A stretch of DNA of 64,000 bases from Chloroflexota bacterium (GCA_026707665.1 JAPOWK010000059.1:1-64000); one strand, 5' to 3'. Numbered from the stretch's first letter, positions 37,780-46,633 are shown. Program-made: numbers and translations. The notes: generated by a model from the sequence alone, not told the origin.

Positions 37780-39330
37780 ATGGCAAGCCAGGCAGTACAT
37801 CTCCATCTTGAGGCGACGGATACCGTCGTCACCGTTCGCGAGCGTCTTGCGCGCTTGCGGGGGCGGCGCGTCCTCCTAGTTTGGCGCCCGGATTGTCCAA
37901 TACTTCAGCGAAAGCTTGATCTGGTGCTGATTCAGCGCGAGGCCTACCGCCGCGCGATTCAACTGGCGCTCGTTGCCGAGGACAAGCACATCATCGCCAA
38001 CGCCTCCGCGCTGAATATCAGTTGCTTCGCCTCTGTGGAAGCCAGCGAAAAAGCGCGCTGGAAGCGGGGCCGGCAGAAACGCTTCCTGCCGCGCTATCAT
38101 AAGCCGAGCGCCGACCTGCAACCGGATGATCTTGCCCTTATTGCCGCTCGCATCGAGAATCGCAAACGGCATTCTCCCTGGCGCAGCGCCATCGAACGAG
38201 TTCTGGTCCTGCTCTTGCTCATCGCTGTCATCGGCGCCGCCTTCTATGTCGTGCTTCCGAGCGCGACCGTTGAAGTCAGGCTGGCGCAGGAAGACGTCAT
38301 CGCAGTCGTCGACATCGTCGCCGATCGCAAGGCGGCTGCCGTAAACCTGGAGCGAGGCTTCATTCCCGCGCAATCCCTTCTTCGAAGCGTCGAAACCTCG
38401 GCGACGATTCCCGCCAGCGGAACTTTCTGGCTGGATAGTGTCTCGGCAGCCGGCGTTGTGACCTTTACAAACCTCGGCGATTCCCGCGTGATCATTCCGG
38501 CGACAACTATCCTCGGTACCAGCGCAGGCGAGCCAATACTCTTTGAGACCACAGGCAACGTCCTGGTGCCGGCCGGCGTCGGCCGCAGCGTGGACGCCAC
38601 GGTCGAAGCGAGAGAAGGCTACCGCGGCAGCATCGGGAATGTCAGCGCCGGCATGATCAATACCGTCTTTGGCGCGCTGGCGGATAGCGTGTCAGTTATC
38701 AATCTGGCGCCCCTTGCTGGCGGCGGGGTTCGCAGCGTCAATGTGGTTGCTGCCGAAGACCGGGCGCGCCTGCTCGATAGTGTACGCATACAGTTGCAAT
38801 CGCTGGCTTTCGAAGAAATGCGCTCCACTCTGTCCGAAAGCCAGGTCATTATCATCGAGTCGATACGCATTGACGAAGAGCGCAAAGAATGGACCCGCTT
38901 CTCGGCCGATGTCGGGACGATGACGAGCGAACTATCACTCACGATGCGCGCCGTCGTTAACGCTATCGCGGTGGACGAACGATTCGGCAGGCAAGTTGCG
39001 CTGGCCAGGCTAAAGGCAATGTTGCCACCGGGCAGCGAACTTGTAGCTGGTTCCCTTGATTACACGCGAGGTCCCTTTACGCTGGGTCGTATTGACGGGC
39101 AAGTCAGATTCACCGCCAGCGCCAGCGCCAGTGCCGCCGCTGCCCTGGACTTGAATTCGCTGCGCGAGGAACTGGCTGGTTTAAGCGTCGATGAAGCGCA
39201 TCGTCTTCTAGCGTCACAGCCCGAACTTTCCGCCACTGATCCCCCCGTATTGAAACTGTATCCGAAGGGTCTGCAGAAGTTGCCGATTCTCGCGATCCGA
39301 ATTGCTCTGCGCCTCAAAGAGGAAGAATGA
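37780..39330 (+). CDS. Membrane protein with baseplate-J-like repeat region
   Basis: A 516-residue protein. The first 140 residues are cytoplasmic and basic (LARLRGRRVLLVWRPDC onward). One transmembrane helix follows (ERVLVLLLLIAVIGAAFYVV). The outside part has the pattern often annotated as baseplate J/gp47: SGTFWLDSVSAAGVVTFTNL, VIIPATTILGTSAGEPILFE, VLVPAGVGRSVDATVEA and GSIGNVSAGMINTV. No phage genes are nearby, so it is more likely a cell envelope protein. TATAAT lies only 8 nt before the ATG, so the mRNA could be leaderless. The stop overlaps the ruvX start by 4 nt. Confidence 0.75.
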   Translation: MASQAVHLHLEATDTVVTVRERLARLRGRRVLLVWRPDCPILQRKLDLVLIQREAYRRAIQLALVAEDKHIIANASALNISCFASVEASEKARWKRGRQKRFLPRYHKPSADLQPDDLALIAARIENRKRHSPWRSAIERVLVLLLLIAVIGAAFYVVLPSATVEVRLAQEDVIAVVDIVADRKAAAVNLERGFIPAQSLLRSVETSATIPASGTFWLDSVSAAGVVTFTNLGDSRVIIPATTILGTSAGEPILFETTGNVLVPAGVGRSVDATVEAREGYRGSIGNVSAGMINTVFGALADSVSVINLAPLAGGGVRSVNVVAAEDRARLLDSVRIQLQSLAFEEMRSTLSESQVIIIESIRIDEERKEWTRFSADVGTMTSELSLTMRAVVNAIAVDERFGRQVALARLKAMLPPGSELVAGSLDYTRGPFTLGRIDGQVRFTASASASAAAALDLNSLREELAGLSVDEAHRLLASQPELSATDPPVLKLYPKGLQKLPILAIRIALRLKEEE

Positions 39331-39770
39331 TTGGTCGTCTGATAGGCATCGACCACGGCCGCAAACGCATCGGCTTGGCCATCAGCGACGCCATGGGGGT
39401 CAGCGCGCGCGAACTATCAGTCCTCGCCAGCAGAGGCGACCGAGCCGACTTCGCCGCAATCGCCGAGATCGCGGAACAAGAATCTGCAGTCGGGCTGGTT
39501 GTCGGCGTCCCGCACAATCCCAACGCGCCCGCCGGTCTGCCGCAACAAGCCGACATCGTCCTGGATTGGATTGCCCGTTTGCGCCGCGCCGTCCCCCTGC
39601 CAGTTGCCGAAGTGAGCGAATACCTGACCAGTGACGAGGCGCGCGCCCTGGCGAAGGGTGCGAAGCGAAACCCGCGCGAACCCATTGACGACCTGGCCGC
39701 TCGGATCATTTTGCAGTCATATCTCGATGCCTTAAGCTACGGTTCAGCAACGTTTCCCCCGCCCGCATGA
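39327..39770 (+). CDS. ruvX: Putative Holliday junction resolvase RuvX/YqgF
   Basis: A 147-residue RNase-H-fold protein of the YqgF family, implicated in pre-16S rRNA 5' end processing and proposed for junction resolution. Motifs: GRLIGIDHGRKRIGLAISD (first catalytic Asp), LVVGVPHNPN, EVSEYLTSDEA (Glu) and IDDLAARIILQSYL (last Asp). DHG replaces the more common DxG with the acidic residue kept. Start and upstream stop overlap as ATGA. Confidence 0.92.
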   Translation: MIGRLIGIDHGRKRIGLAISDAMGVSARELSVLASRGDRADFAAIAEIAEQESAVGLVVGVPHNPNAPAGLPQQADIVLDWIARLRRAVPLPVAEVSEYLTSDEARALAKGAKRNPREPIDDLAARIILQSYLDALSYGSATFPPPA

Positions 39771-39887
39771 TGCAGCCAAGCGAATTCGGCTATATTATGA
39801 AATAGAGCCGTCAGACGGTGCTTGTCGCCGACAGCGAACGACCACTCTAATTGTCTGACGCCGCTAGCAATTAGCGAGGCTGGAAAC

Positions 39888-41372
39888 TTGCGCAATTTGC
39901 ACGACACGCAGCCAAGCCCCAGCTACTATCTCAAAAGCCGCAACGACGGTTTGCGGGCGCCTCCGAAGCTGCTTGTCTGGGGCGTAACGCTCTTCTTCCT
40001 CCTGATCGTGCTCGGGATCGTCGGTTTTGTCTTCGGGTTTCGCGAGGTTTTGCGCCCGGCGCAGCAGCAGCGGATGATCGATCAATTGCCCTTCCTGAGC
40101 TTACTGCGCAATCCAACGCCAATCGGCGGCGTGTTTCCCACCATTGTTTCGTCGGAGAACGTCGACGACGCCATGTCTTTGCTGGATATGCCGCTCGACA
40201 TCGCCTCGCCGACCAGACAAGCCAATGGGGTCCAAGCCGTTGACCAGCCGACATCGACTTTCACGGCGGCGCCTGCGACAGCTACTACTCATCCCACAGC
40301 GGATAGGGCCGCCATCGCCACATCCGCCGCGCCCAGTCCCGTCGCCACGTTGCCGGCGGCGACGCCTGTCCCGACGGTGGCCGCGCTCGTAGAAACGGTA
40401 CCGCCACGCTCGTCGCCAAACCGGCTGCCGACTTCCGCCCGCATTTACGGACTCCTGCATCAGCAGCAAACCTGGAACAACTGTGGACCAGCGACGATCA
40501 CGATGGCGCTGAGCTACTATGGCTGGCGGCGCGACCAGGCTTTTGCCGCCGAGCGCCTCAAACCCAACCGCGAAGACAAGAACGTCAGCCCGGAAGAATT
40601 GGCCGCCTTTGTGGAAGCGGAAAGCAACGTCATGGCGATCGTCCGAATGGGCGGTACGCTTGATTTGCTTAAGCTTTTGGTCGCCAATGAGTTTCCTGTC
40701 GTCATCGAGACCGGCGCCATGTTCGAAGCCTATGATTGGATCGGCCACTATCGCGCGCTAATCGCCTATGATGACGCCTACGATGTCTTCTACTTTTTTG
40801 ACAGCTTCCTGGGCGTGGGCGACTCCGCGCAAGGGGTCAGCATTTCTTACGTCGATGCCGATGCCAACTGGCAAGCTTTTAATCGGACCTTCATCGTCGT
40901 CTACGAACCCCAACGCGAGCCCCTACTGCGCGAACTGATGGGGCGCCACTGGAACGAAGAAGACGCCGCCTTGATCGCCTTCGAGACCGCCCAGTTGGAA
41001 GCCCGCCGCGAGCCGCAAAACCCCTTCGCCTGGTTCAACATGGGCACGTCGCTGGTCGCCCTGGAGCGATATCAGGAAGCCGCGACCGCCTTCGATCAAG
41101 CGAACCGCACCGGGCAGCTGCCCTGGCGCATGCACTGGTATCAATACGGTGCATTTGCTGCCTACTTCCATGTCGGCCGCTATGACGATGTTATGAGCCT
41201 GGTGCGCATCAATCAGAATAACGCGAGAGAGCTCGAAGAAACCTATTATTGGCAGGGGCGTGTGCAAGAAGCGCAGGGCAATCCGCAGGCGGCTGCTGCT
41301 TCCTACCGCCGCGCGCTGGCTTACAACCCCCGGTTCGACGCCGCCCGCGCCGCCCTTGATGCGCTGAACTAG
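39888..41372 (+). CDS. Membrane-anchored C39-like cysteine peptidase with TPR repeats
   Basis: A 494-residue protein with one N-terminal transmembrane helix (LLVWGVTLFFLLIVLGIVGFVFG), a long Thr/Pro/Ala linker and an outside Peptidase_C39_2-like domain. The catalytic Cys is in QTWNNCGPATITMAL, the His in GHYRALIAYDD and the likely Asp in YFFDSFLG; the Gln for the oxyanion hole precedes the Cys. The C-terminal 130 residues are TPR-like (FAWFNMGTSLVALERY; TYYWQGRVQEAQGNP). TTG is preferred as the start since GAGG stands 8 nt before it; an earlier TTG is also in frame. No ABC exporter or bacteriocin precursor is nearby, so it is not an obvious leader peptidase. Confidence 0.82.
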   Translation: MRNLHDTQPSPSYYLKSRNDGLRAPPKLLVWGVTLFFLLIVLGIVGFVFGFREVLRPAQQQRMIDQLPFLSLLRNPTPIGGVFPTIVSSENVDDAMSLLDMPLDIASPTRQANGVQAVDQPTSTFTAAPATATTHPTADRAAIATSAAPSPVATLPAATPVPTVAALVETVPPRSSPNRLPTSARIYGLLHQQQTWNNCGPATITMALSYYGWRRDQAFAAERLKPNREDKNVSPEELAAFVEAESNVMAIVRMGGTLDLLKLLVANEFPVVIETGAMFEAYDWIGHYRALIAYDDAYDVFYFFDSFLGVGDSAQGVSISYVDADANWQAFNRTFIVVYEPQREPLLRELMGRHWNEEDAALIAFETAQLEARREPQNPFAWFNMGTSLVALERYQEAATAFDQANRTGQLPWRMHWYQYGAFAAYFHVGRYDDVMSLVRINQNNARELEETYYWQGRVQEAQGNPQAAAASYRRALAYNPRFDAARAALDALN

Positions 41373-41438
41373 ACGAATCCTAAAGTACATTGCGAATGAT
41401 TGTGGCATGAATGAAACTTCTATGATTATCCGAATCTT

Positions 41439-41464
41439 GTACGGGCGAGCCGGTGGCTCGCCCA
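41439..41464. repeat. REP-like palindrome, copy 1
   Basis: GGGCGAGCC and GGCTCGCCC form a perfect 9-bp stem with a GGT loop, preceded by GTAC. The same sequence with identical flanks recurs at 55.67 kb. It lies between the C39-peptidase gene and murJ, 70-90 bp after a stop, and may also act in termination or mRNA stability. Confidence 0.85.
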
Positions 41465-41526
41465 CATTCGCTAAACATTTACAATCCACTCTTGCCTCTG
41501 TTACTCTGTAATTCTTGGGCGACCGA

Positions 41527-43194
41527 ATGACAGAAAAAGACAAGGCGCGCCTCTCCCGCTTGCAGCGCAATCGCCGCATCGCCCGCTCTACGCTGACCGT
41601 CATGATCGCCTTCGCCGCCGCCAAGCTGATCAGCCTCGTGCAGACCTTGATCATCGCGCGCGCTTTTGGCGTCGGCAGCGAACTGGATGCCTATGTCGCC
41701 GCCAACCGCATCCCGGAACTCATCGTCATCCTGATATCCGGCGGCGCTTTGACACATGCCTTCATTCCTATCTTCAGTGGCTTTCTGGCGCAAGGGGACC
41801 TGGATGCCGCCTGGAAGCTATCGAGCAACTTGATCACGACTATCTTTATGCTCGCCCTTGTCATCAGCGCTGCCGTATTCTTGCTCGCGCCCTGGCTGGT
41901 CAGCAATGTAGTCGCGCCCGGCTTCGACCCGGCGACCGCTCGAAACACCGTCGACATGATGCGCATCCTGCTGCTCAGTACCATCATCTTCGCGGTCAGC
42001 GGCATATTCAGCGGCATCCTCAACTCGCACCAGCACTTTCTGCTGCCGGCTCTGGCGCCGATCATGTTCGACATTGGCATCCTGGCGGGCGTTCTATTCT
42101 TGCTGCCGCCTTTCGGCGTGCATGGCATCGCATACGGTGCCGTCTTGGGCGCCGCCCTGCACTTCTCGATTCAACTGCCGGGGCTGATTCGCTACCGAAT
42201 GAGATGGCGCTTTGAGCTTGGATGGAACAATCCCCAGCTTTGGCGCGTCATCCGCTTGATGCTCCCGCGCATCGGTGGTCTCGGCGTATTTAGCCTCAAC
42301 TTTCTGGTCATGAACAATATCGCCTCGCGGCTGGGCGTCGGCTCAGTGAGCGCCCTCGATTGGGGCTGGCGTCTCATGCAGATTCCGCAGACCCTGCTCG
42401 GCACCGCGATGGGCATCGTCATCTTCCCCACCTTGGCCGCTCTGAGCGAAATGAACGACCTGGAAGGCAAAAGAGACGCGATGTCGGGCGCCCTGCGTTT
42501 CATCCTGGTAAGCAGCATCCCCTCGGCCATCGGATTAATCGTGCTCGGACGACCGCTGATAAGTCTGTTGGAGCGCGGCGCCTTTGACGCATCGGCATCG
42601 GCGCTCGTCTATAGTACGCTAAGCATGTTTACCATCGGTCTCATCGTGCATTCGGCTTTGGAAGTCATCGCCCGCAGCTTTTACGCCGATAAAGACACGC
42701 TGACCCCTCTCTTCGCCGCTCTCGGTGGCGCGGCGATCAACCTGGTCGCCGCCTTCCTTCTCAGCGATCTGCGCTCGGTTGACGCCAGCGTCTTGCTCAA
42801 CTCGGCGGCAAGTATGATGCCGACCATTGGCATCCAGCGTGAAATCGGCAACGTGAGCGGACTCGCGCTCGCCAATTCGCTTGGCGTCATGTTTGAAGTG
42901 CTGTCATTGCTCTACATCCTGCGGCGGCGCTGGTCCGGCATACAGGAAAAGTCCTTGGCCCGTACGCTGCTGAACACGCTCGTGGCTTCTCTCATTATGG
43001 CGGCGGCGATCGTGCTTGCGGACACGCTTTGGATCGCGGCAATTCCGCAGCGCGGTCTTGCCTTCACGATCATGCGGCTGATAATGGAGGCAGTCTTAGG
43101 GCTGGTCGTTTTCGCCATCGTCGCCTTGCTGCTTAAAATGCAGGAAGCGAACGAATTGTGGTCCATCGTCAAGCGCGTTCCAGTCACCGAGTGA
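41527..43194 (+). CDS. murJ: Lipid II flippase MurJ
   Basis: A 555-residue MviN/MurJ-family protein that flips the peptidoglycan precursor lipid II across the membrane. About 14 helices are predicted. Family features: KLISLVQTLIIARAFGVGSELDAYVAANRIPELI near the start, GGALTHAFIPIFS, and the conserved AVFLLAPWLV and SGILNSHQHFLLPALAP segments. The ATG before TEKDKAR is the likely start. A wall-building enzyme fits the LysM and M23 proteins elsewhere in the window. The MBL hydrolase follows after 10 bp. Confidence 0.93.
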   Translation: MTEKDKARLSRLQRNRRIARSTLTVMIAFAAAKLISLVQTLIIARAFGVGSELDAYVAANRIPELIVILISGGALTHAFIPIFSGFLAQGDLDAAWKLSSNLITTIFMLALVISAAVFLLAPWLVSNVVAPGFDPATARNTVDMMRILLLSTIIFAVSGIFSGILNSHQHFLLPALAPIMFDIGILAGVLFLLPPFGVHGIAYGAVLGAALHFSIQLPGLIRYRMRWRFELGWNNPQLWRVIRLMLPRIGGLGVFSLNFLVMNNIASRLGVGSVSALDWGWRLMQIPQTLLGTAMGIVIFPTLAALSEMNDLEGKRDAMSGALRFILVSSIPSAIGLIVLGRPLISLLERGAFDASASALVYSTLSMFTIGLIVHSALEVIARSFYADKDTLTPLFAALGGAAINLVAAFLLSDLRSVDASVLLNSAASMMPTIGIQREIGNVSGLALANSLGVMFEVLSLLYILRRRWSGIQEKSLARTLLNTLVASLIMAAAIVLADTLWIAAIPQRGLAFTIMRLIMEAVLGLVVFAIVALLLKMQEANELWSIVKRVPVTE

Positions 43195-43204
43195 AAGGCT
43201 GCGC

Positions 43205-43852
43205 ATGTCCCTCCGAATCAAATCGCTTACGCTGGGTCCCTTCGCCACCAACGCCTACCTGCTAGCCGATACCGAGACCAAGAACGCTATCTTGATTGAT
43301 CCGGTTGACGACGCGCCGGCGATTCTGGGCGCCGCGAAAGAAGAAGGCTGGGCGATCAAATTGATGCTCGCCACCCACGCTCACCTCGATCACGTGCTGG
43401 CCAGCGCCGCAATCAAGGACGAGCTTCAGATTCCCTTTCTCATCCATGCGGACTGCGCGCCGCTGCTGCAAGAGATTCCGCTTCAAGGAATGTACTTTGG
43501 CTTGGGCAAACTGCCCGAAGCAGCGCAGCCGGATCGCCTGCTCGGCGACAACGATTCGGTGGAACTCGACTCCATACGCCTGACCAGCTTGTACACGCCG
43601 GGGCACGCGCCGGGGCACCTCAGCTTCTTCCTCGCCCGGCACAAGATTCTCTTCAGCGGCGATTCACTCTTCGCCGGCAGTATCGGGCGCACCGACCTGC
43701 CAGGCGGCGACCATGACCTGCTGATGAATTCCATCATGAAACGGCTGATGGCCCTGGATGATGACGTGCGCGTCTTGCCCGGCCACATGGGCGCCACCAC
43801 CATCGGGCGCGAGCGGCTGACCAACCCCTTCATACTTTCCTACCAGTCGTGA
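43205..43852 (+). CDS. MBL-fold metallo-hydrolase (glyoxalase II-like)
   Basis: A 215-residue enzyme. The zinc motif is THAHLDH near residue 58, with a further metal His in TPGHAPGHLSFF and Asp in FSGDSLFAGSIGRTDLPGG, and a final His in LPGHM. This pattern is typical of YcbL-type glyoxalase-II-like hydrolases, which cleave thioesters of unknown identity in many bacteria. It starts 10 bp after murJ. Confidence 0.9.
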   Translation: MSLRIKSLTLGPFATNAYLLADTETKNAILIDPVDDAPAILGAAKEEGWAIKLMLATHAHLDHVLASAAIKDELQIPFLIHADCAPLLQEIPLQGMYFGLGKLPEAAQPDRLLGDNDSVELDSIRLTSLYTPGHAPGHLSFFLARHKILFSGDSLFAGSIGRTDLPGGDHDLLMNSIMKRLMALDDDVRVLPGHMGATTIGRERLTNPFILSYQS

Positions 43853-43860
43853 AGGGAAAA

Positions 43861-43946
43861 CTCCCCTTCCCTCCTTGTGGGAATTCCGCCCCCCGTTGAA
43901 CGGGGGGACCGAGGGGGGAACAGGGGCCGGGGGATGGGGGGTTGAG
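43861..43946. repeat. GC-rich dispersed repeat, copy A
   Basis: A C-rich block beginning CTCCCCTTCC, a perfect CCCCCCGTTGAACGGGGGG hairpin, then G-runs ending in GGGGGATGGGG. Two further long copies (46.33 kb and 61.30 kb) and shorter relatives occur in other intergenic gaps. The G-runs could form a quadruplex on the plus strand. Confidence 0.8.
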
Positions 43947-43981
43947 TTGTCGAATCCACTACAATTGACACTGCCAAAGCC

Positions 43982-44929
43982 ATGCGCATATTGACACTGT
44001 TTTTGGACGGTATCGGTCTTGGCGAAGATGACGCGGGCGCCAATCCCTTCGCCATCGCCGACACGCCAACTATGCGTCGCCTGGCCAATGGCGAGCGCTG
44101 GCTCGCCTCGACCGGTCCTCAACGCGGGCCCGAAGCGATCCTCATCCCGACAGATGCGCGATTGGGCGTTCCCGGACGACCACAAAGCGGAACCGGTCAA
44201 GCGAGCCTGCTCACCGGCTTGAACCTGCCGCAGCGCATTGGCCGCCACTACGGGCCCAAGCCCGACGCCGATACGCGCGCCATCATCTCCGAGCACAGTT
44301 ACTTCAAGCGCTTGACTGAGCGGGGCAAGTCCGCGCGTCTGCTGACCGCCTACCCAGAGGGGCTGCTGCGCAATTTCGCCCGTGGCAAGACTTTGCGCTC
44401 CAGCGTGCAGCAAGCCGCCTTCGAATCCGGCGCGCCGCACTTCACCGTCGACGACGTCATCGCCCGCCGCGCCCTCACCGCCGAATGGACAACAGACAGT
44501 TGGCGAGAGCATCTCAACATCAACGGCTTGCCGTCCTACTCGCCGCGCGAGGCCGGACAGCTGCTGGCTCGCTTGTCTCGCGCGTACGATTTCGCCTTTC
44601 ACTCGCACTGGTTGACCGACCGCATCGGGCATCGGGGCACCCTCCATCGCGGCGTAGAAACGCTGGAACGCTTTGACCAGGTGCTCGCCGGCTTGCTGCA
44701 GGACTGGCAAGCCGACGACGGGCTGATTGTGATTACCAGCGATCATGGCAACTTGGAAGACCTGAACACCCGGCGCCATACCCTCAACGATGTGCCGACC
44801 CTGGTCATCGGCAGGCGCGCCTCCGAATTCGCCGCCGGCTACCAAAGCCTGACCGACTTCGTGCCCGCCTGTGATAGAATGCTCTTCGGTAACCGGCAAA
44901 TCAGTAACGACGAATTGAGCCGCTCTTGA
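43982..44929 (+). CDS. AlkP-superfamily metalloenzyme (phosphoglycerate-mutase-like)
   Basis: A 315-residue member of the alkaline phosphatase / cofactor-independent phosphoglycerate mutase superfamily. Metal and catalytic elements: LFLDGIGLGEDD at the N-terminus (Asp), SGTGQASLLTG near residue 75 (nucleophile Ser/Thr), and HSHWLTDRIGHRG, TSDHGNLED and a final RHTLNDVPT, which supply Asp and His ligands. It is much shorter than true iPGM (about 510 residues) and lacks the inserted domain, so the substrate is unknown. The stop overlaps the TTG of the MFS gene, implying a functional pair. Confidence 0.85.
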   Translation: MRILTLFLDGIGLGEDDAGANPFAIADTPTMRRLANGERWLASTGPQRGPEAILIPTDARLGVPGRPQSGTGQASLLTGLNLPQRIGRHYGPKPDADTRAIISEHSYFKRLTERGKSARLLTAYPEGLLRNFARGKTLRSSVQQAAFESGAPHFTVDDVIARRALTAEWTTDSWREHLNINGLPSYSPREAGQLLARLSRAYDFAFHSHWLTDRIGHRGTLHRGVETLERFDQVLAGLLQDWQADDGLIVITSDHGNLEDLNTRRHTLNDVPTLVIGRRASEFAAGYQSLTDFVPACDRMLFGNRQISNDELSRS

Positions 44930-46113
44930 GCAAAAGTGTTATCCAGTCGATCTTCGCCATCTTCTTCGCCAGGCTGGCAATCAACGTAACCAGACGATTC
45001 CCTTATCCCTTCGTTTCTCCGATCGGCGCCGCCTTTGGCGTGCCGGCAACCAGCATCCAGAATATCATCGCGCTGACCAACGGCGCCGGTTTGTTCAGCC
45101 CGCTCTTCGGCACGCTTTCCGAACGCTATGGCAAGAAATCGGTCATGCTAGGCGCGCTCGTGATCATGACCGCTATGAGCCTGCTGGGCGCTCTGTTCTC
45201 CGATTACGGCATCTTTGTCCTGGTCATGTTTGGATTCAGCGTCGGCAAGATCATCTATGACCCAACTTTTCAAGCCTATCTGGGCGATGTCATCCACTTC
45301 AGCCGGCGCGCGCGCGTCATGGGTATCGCCGAGCTTAGTTGGGCTTTGTCCCTGGTCATAGCCGCGCCAGTGGCCGGTTTCCTGCTTGATGTTAGCAGTT
45401 TGCGCGCGATATTTGTCTTCCTCGCCATCTTGCTTGGCGCAAGCGCGATCGTGTTCTGGCTGCTGGTAGAACCGGCGCCAGAAAAGCGGCGCCAAGACCG
45501 AATGCGCATCATGAATCCCTTGTCCGCCATGCGTGTTGTCAGCGCCCATCCCCCGGCGGTATTCGCGCTGATGTTCACCGTCTGTCTGACCGCTTCTCAC
45601 GAGATCTTCTTTATCAACTACGGATTATGGATGGAAGATAGCTTCGGGCTGGTGCTGACCGCTCTGGGCGCCGTCACCATCGTGATTGCGGCGGCGGAGG
45701 TCATCGGCGAGTTCATCGTCATCACACTCGCCGATCGCTTCGGCACCAAGCGTACCACGATGTGCGGCATGCTGATCGCCGCTGTCCTGTTTCTGATCAT
45801 TCCCCATCTGTCATTCAGCTTGCCAGCCGCGATGTTCGGCATTTTTCTGATTTTCATCAGCATCGAGGCCGCGATTGTTTCCGCCTTGCCGCTATTCAGC
45901 GAGATTCTTCCCCAGGCGCGGGCTGTCATGATGAGCGCAAATGTGGGCGCACACTCGCTTGGGCGCGTCACTGGCGGCGCGCTCGGCGCCATAATCTACA
46001 AATTCAGCGACGGCAACTTCCTTTTCATCGGGCTTGTCGCCGGCGGGCTGGGCATCCTGGCCTTCCTGATCATGTTCCGTCTCGTGCCCGAGGGCGGCAG
46101 CCAACCGCATTGA
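44926..46113 (+). CDS. MFS transporter
   Basis: A 395-residue major facilitator with about 12 helices. The loop 2-3 motif reads GTLSERYGKKSVML, and its second-half counterpart is VITLADRFGTKRTTM, both typical of MFS drug/metabolite antiporters. The TTG start overlaps the preceding stop (TTGA), so it is co-translated with the AlkP-superfamily enzyme. The substrate is unknown; coupling suggests it could move the substrate or product of that enzyme. Confidence 0.9.
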   Translation: MSKSVIQSIFAIFFARLAINVTRRFPYPFVSPIGAAFGVPATSIQNIIALTNGAGLFSPLFGTLSERYGKKSVMLGALVIMTAMSLLGALFSDYGIFVLVMFGFSVGKIIYDPTFQAYLGDVIHFSRRARVMGIAELSWALSLVIAAPVAGFLLDVSSLRAIFVFLAILLGASAIVFWLLVEPAPEKRRQDRMRIMNPLSAMRVVSAHPPAVFALMFTVCLTASHEIFFINYGLWMEDSFGLVLTALGAVTIVIAAAEVIGEFIVITLADRFGTKRTTMCGMLIAAVLFLIIPHLSFSLPAAMFGIFLIFISIEAAIVSALPLFSEILPQARAVMMSANVGAHSLGRVTGGALGAIIYKFSDGNFLFIGLVAGGLGILAFLIMFRLVPEGGSQPH

Positions 46114-46148
46114 CGCCTTTGCCTGCGCTCGCCACGGCGACAACTATA

Positions 46149-46453
46149 GGGCTTGTCCGATACTGCAGAAAGCCTGTTATCCTTACGTTTTACCCCATCC
46201 CCGGCCCTTCCCGCAGCGCAGTGTCTACGCGCGCCAGTGAACTAGGGAAGGGTGACTCGACGGCAGACATGGGAGATTCGGGTACTAAAGCAGTGAGAAA
46301 CTTGTGTTACCGAGGGCTCCGCTAGAGTGCTCCCCCTTCCTTAGCTTGCTGGAAGTCCGCCACCCGTTGAGCGGGGGGACCGAGGGGGGAACAGGGGGTT
46401 GGGGGGATGGGGTGTAACCGGCGCAAAAGCATGGACCAGTACCGGACAAGCCT
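46149..46453. mobile_element. MITE-like element with terminal inverted repeats and TA flanks
   Basis: GGGCTTGTCCGATACTG at the left end is matched in inverted orientation by CAGTACCGGACAAGCCT at the right end, with two mismatches. Both ends abut TA (46147-46148 and 46454-46455), the duplication made by IS630/Tc1-mariner-type transposases. The 305-bp interior has no coding frame; it holds dispersed GC-rich repeat copy B and, near the left end, an inverted fragment of the same repeat. No transposase is in the window. Confidence 0.6.
46330..46417. repeat. GC-rich dispersed repeat, copy B (inside the MITE-like element)
   Basis: Same order as copy A: CTCCCCCTTCC, a CACCCGTTGAGCGGGGG hairpin, then GACCGAGGGGGGAACAGGGG and GGGGGGATGGGG. 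A reversed partial copy (46190-46215) ends with the same GGGGATGGGG block on the minus strand. Confidence 0.8.
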
Positions 46454-46510
46454 TAAAGGGACGACTGATGGTCAGTGTTTACGCAACCGACACGACCTCG
46501 CGATAAAAGT

Positions 46511-46553
46511 CTCCCCCTGGTTTACTGGGGAGAGATTTAGAGGGGGGTAAAAT
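46511..46553. repeat. GC-rich dispersed repeat, short relative D
   Basis: CTCCCCCTGG, TTTACTGGGGAG, then AGAGGGGGGTAAAAT. It resembles the ends of copies A-C with the centre missing, and lies between the MITE-like element and the ffh promoter. Confidence 0.5.
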
Positions 46554-46575
46554 CCCATCTCAGCCAAGCCTCACC

Positions 46576-46604
46576 TTGACTGCGCGGGCAGACTGCCCTA
46601 GAAT
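46576..46604 (+). promoter_or_regulatory. Promoter of the ffh operon
   Basis: TTGACT and TAGAAT stand 17 nt apart (5/6 matches each to consensus). Transcription would start about 20 nt before the ffh ATG. Confidence 0.75.
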
Positions 46605-46633
46605 CCTATCGCCTTGTTTCAACGAGAACACCA

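Noticed and set aside
37780..39330. Prophage or contractile injection system suggested by the baseplate-J-like match
   Set aside because: No tail, sheath, spike, AAA or capsid genes are nearby; neighbours are alaS and ruvX.
43861..46553. GC-rich repeats considered as a CRISPR array or terminator array
   Set aside because: Copies are scattered kilobases apart, not regularly spaced, with no unique spacers and no cas genes.
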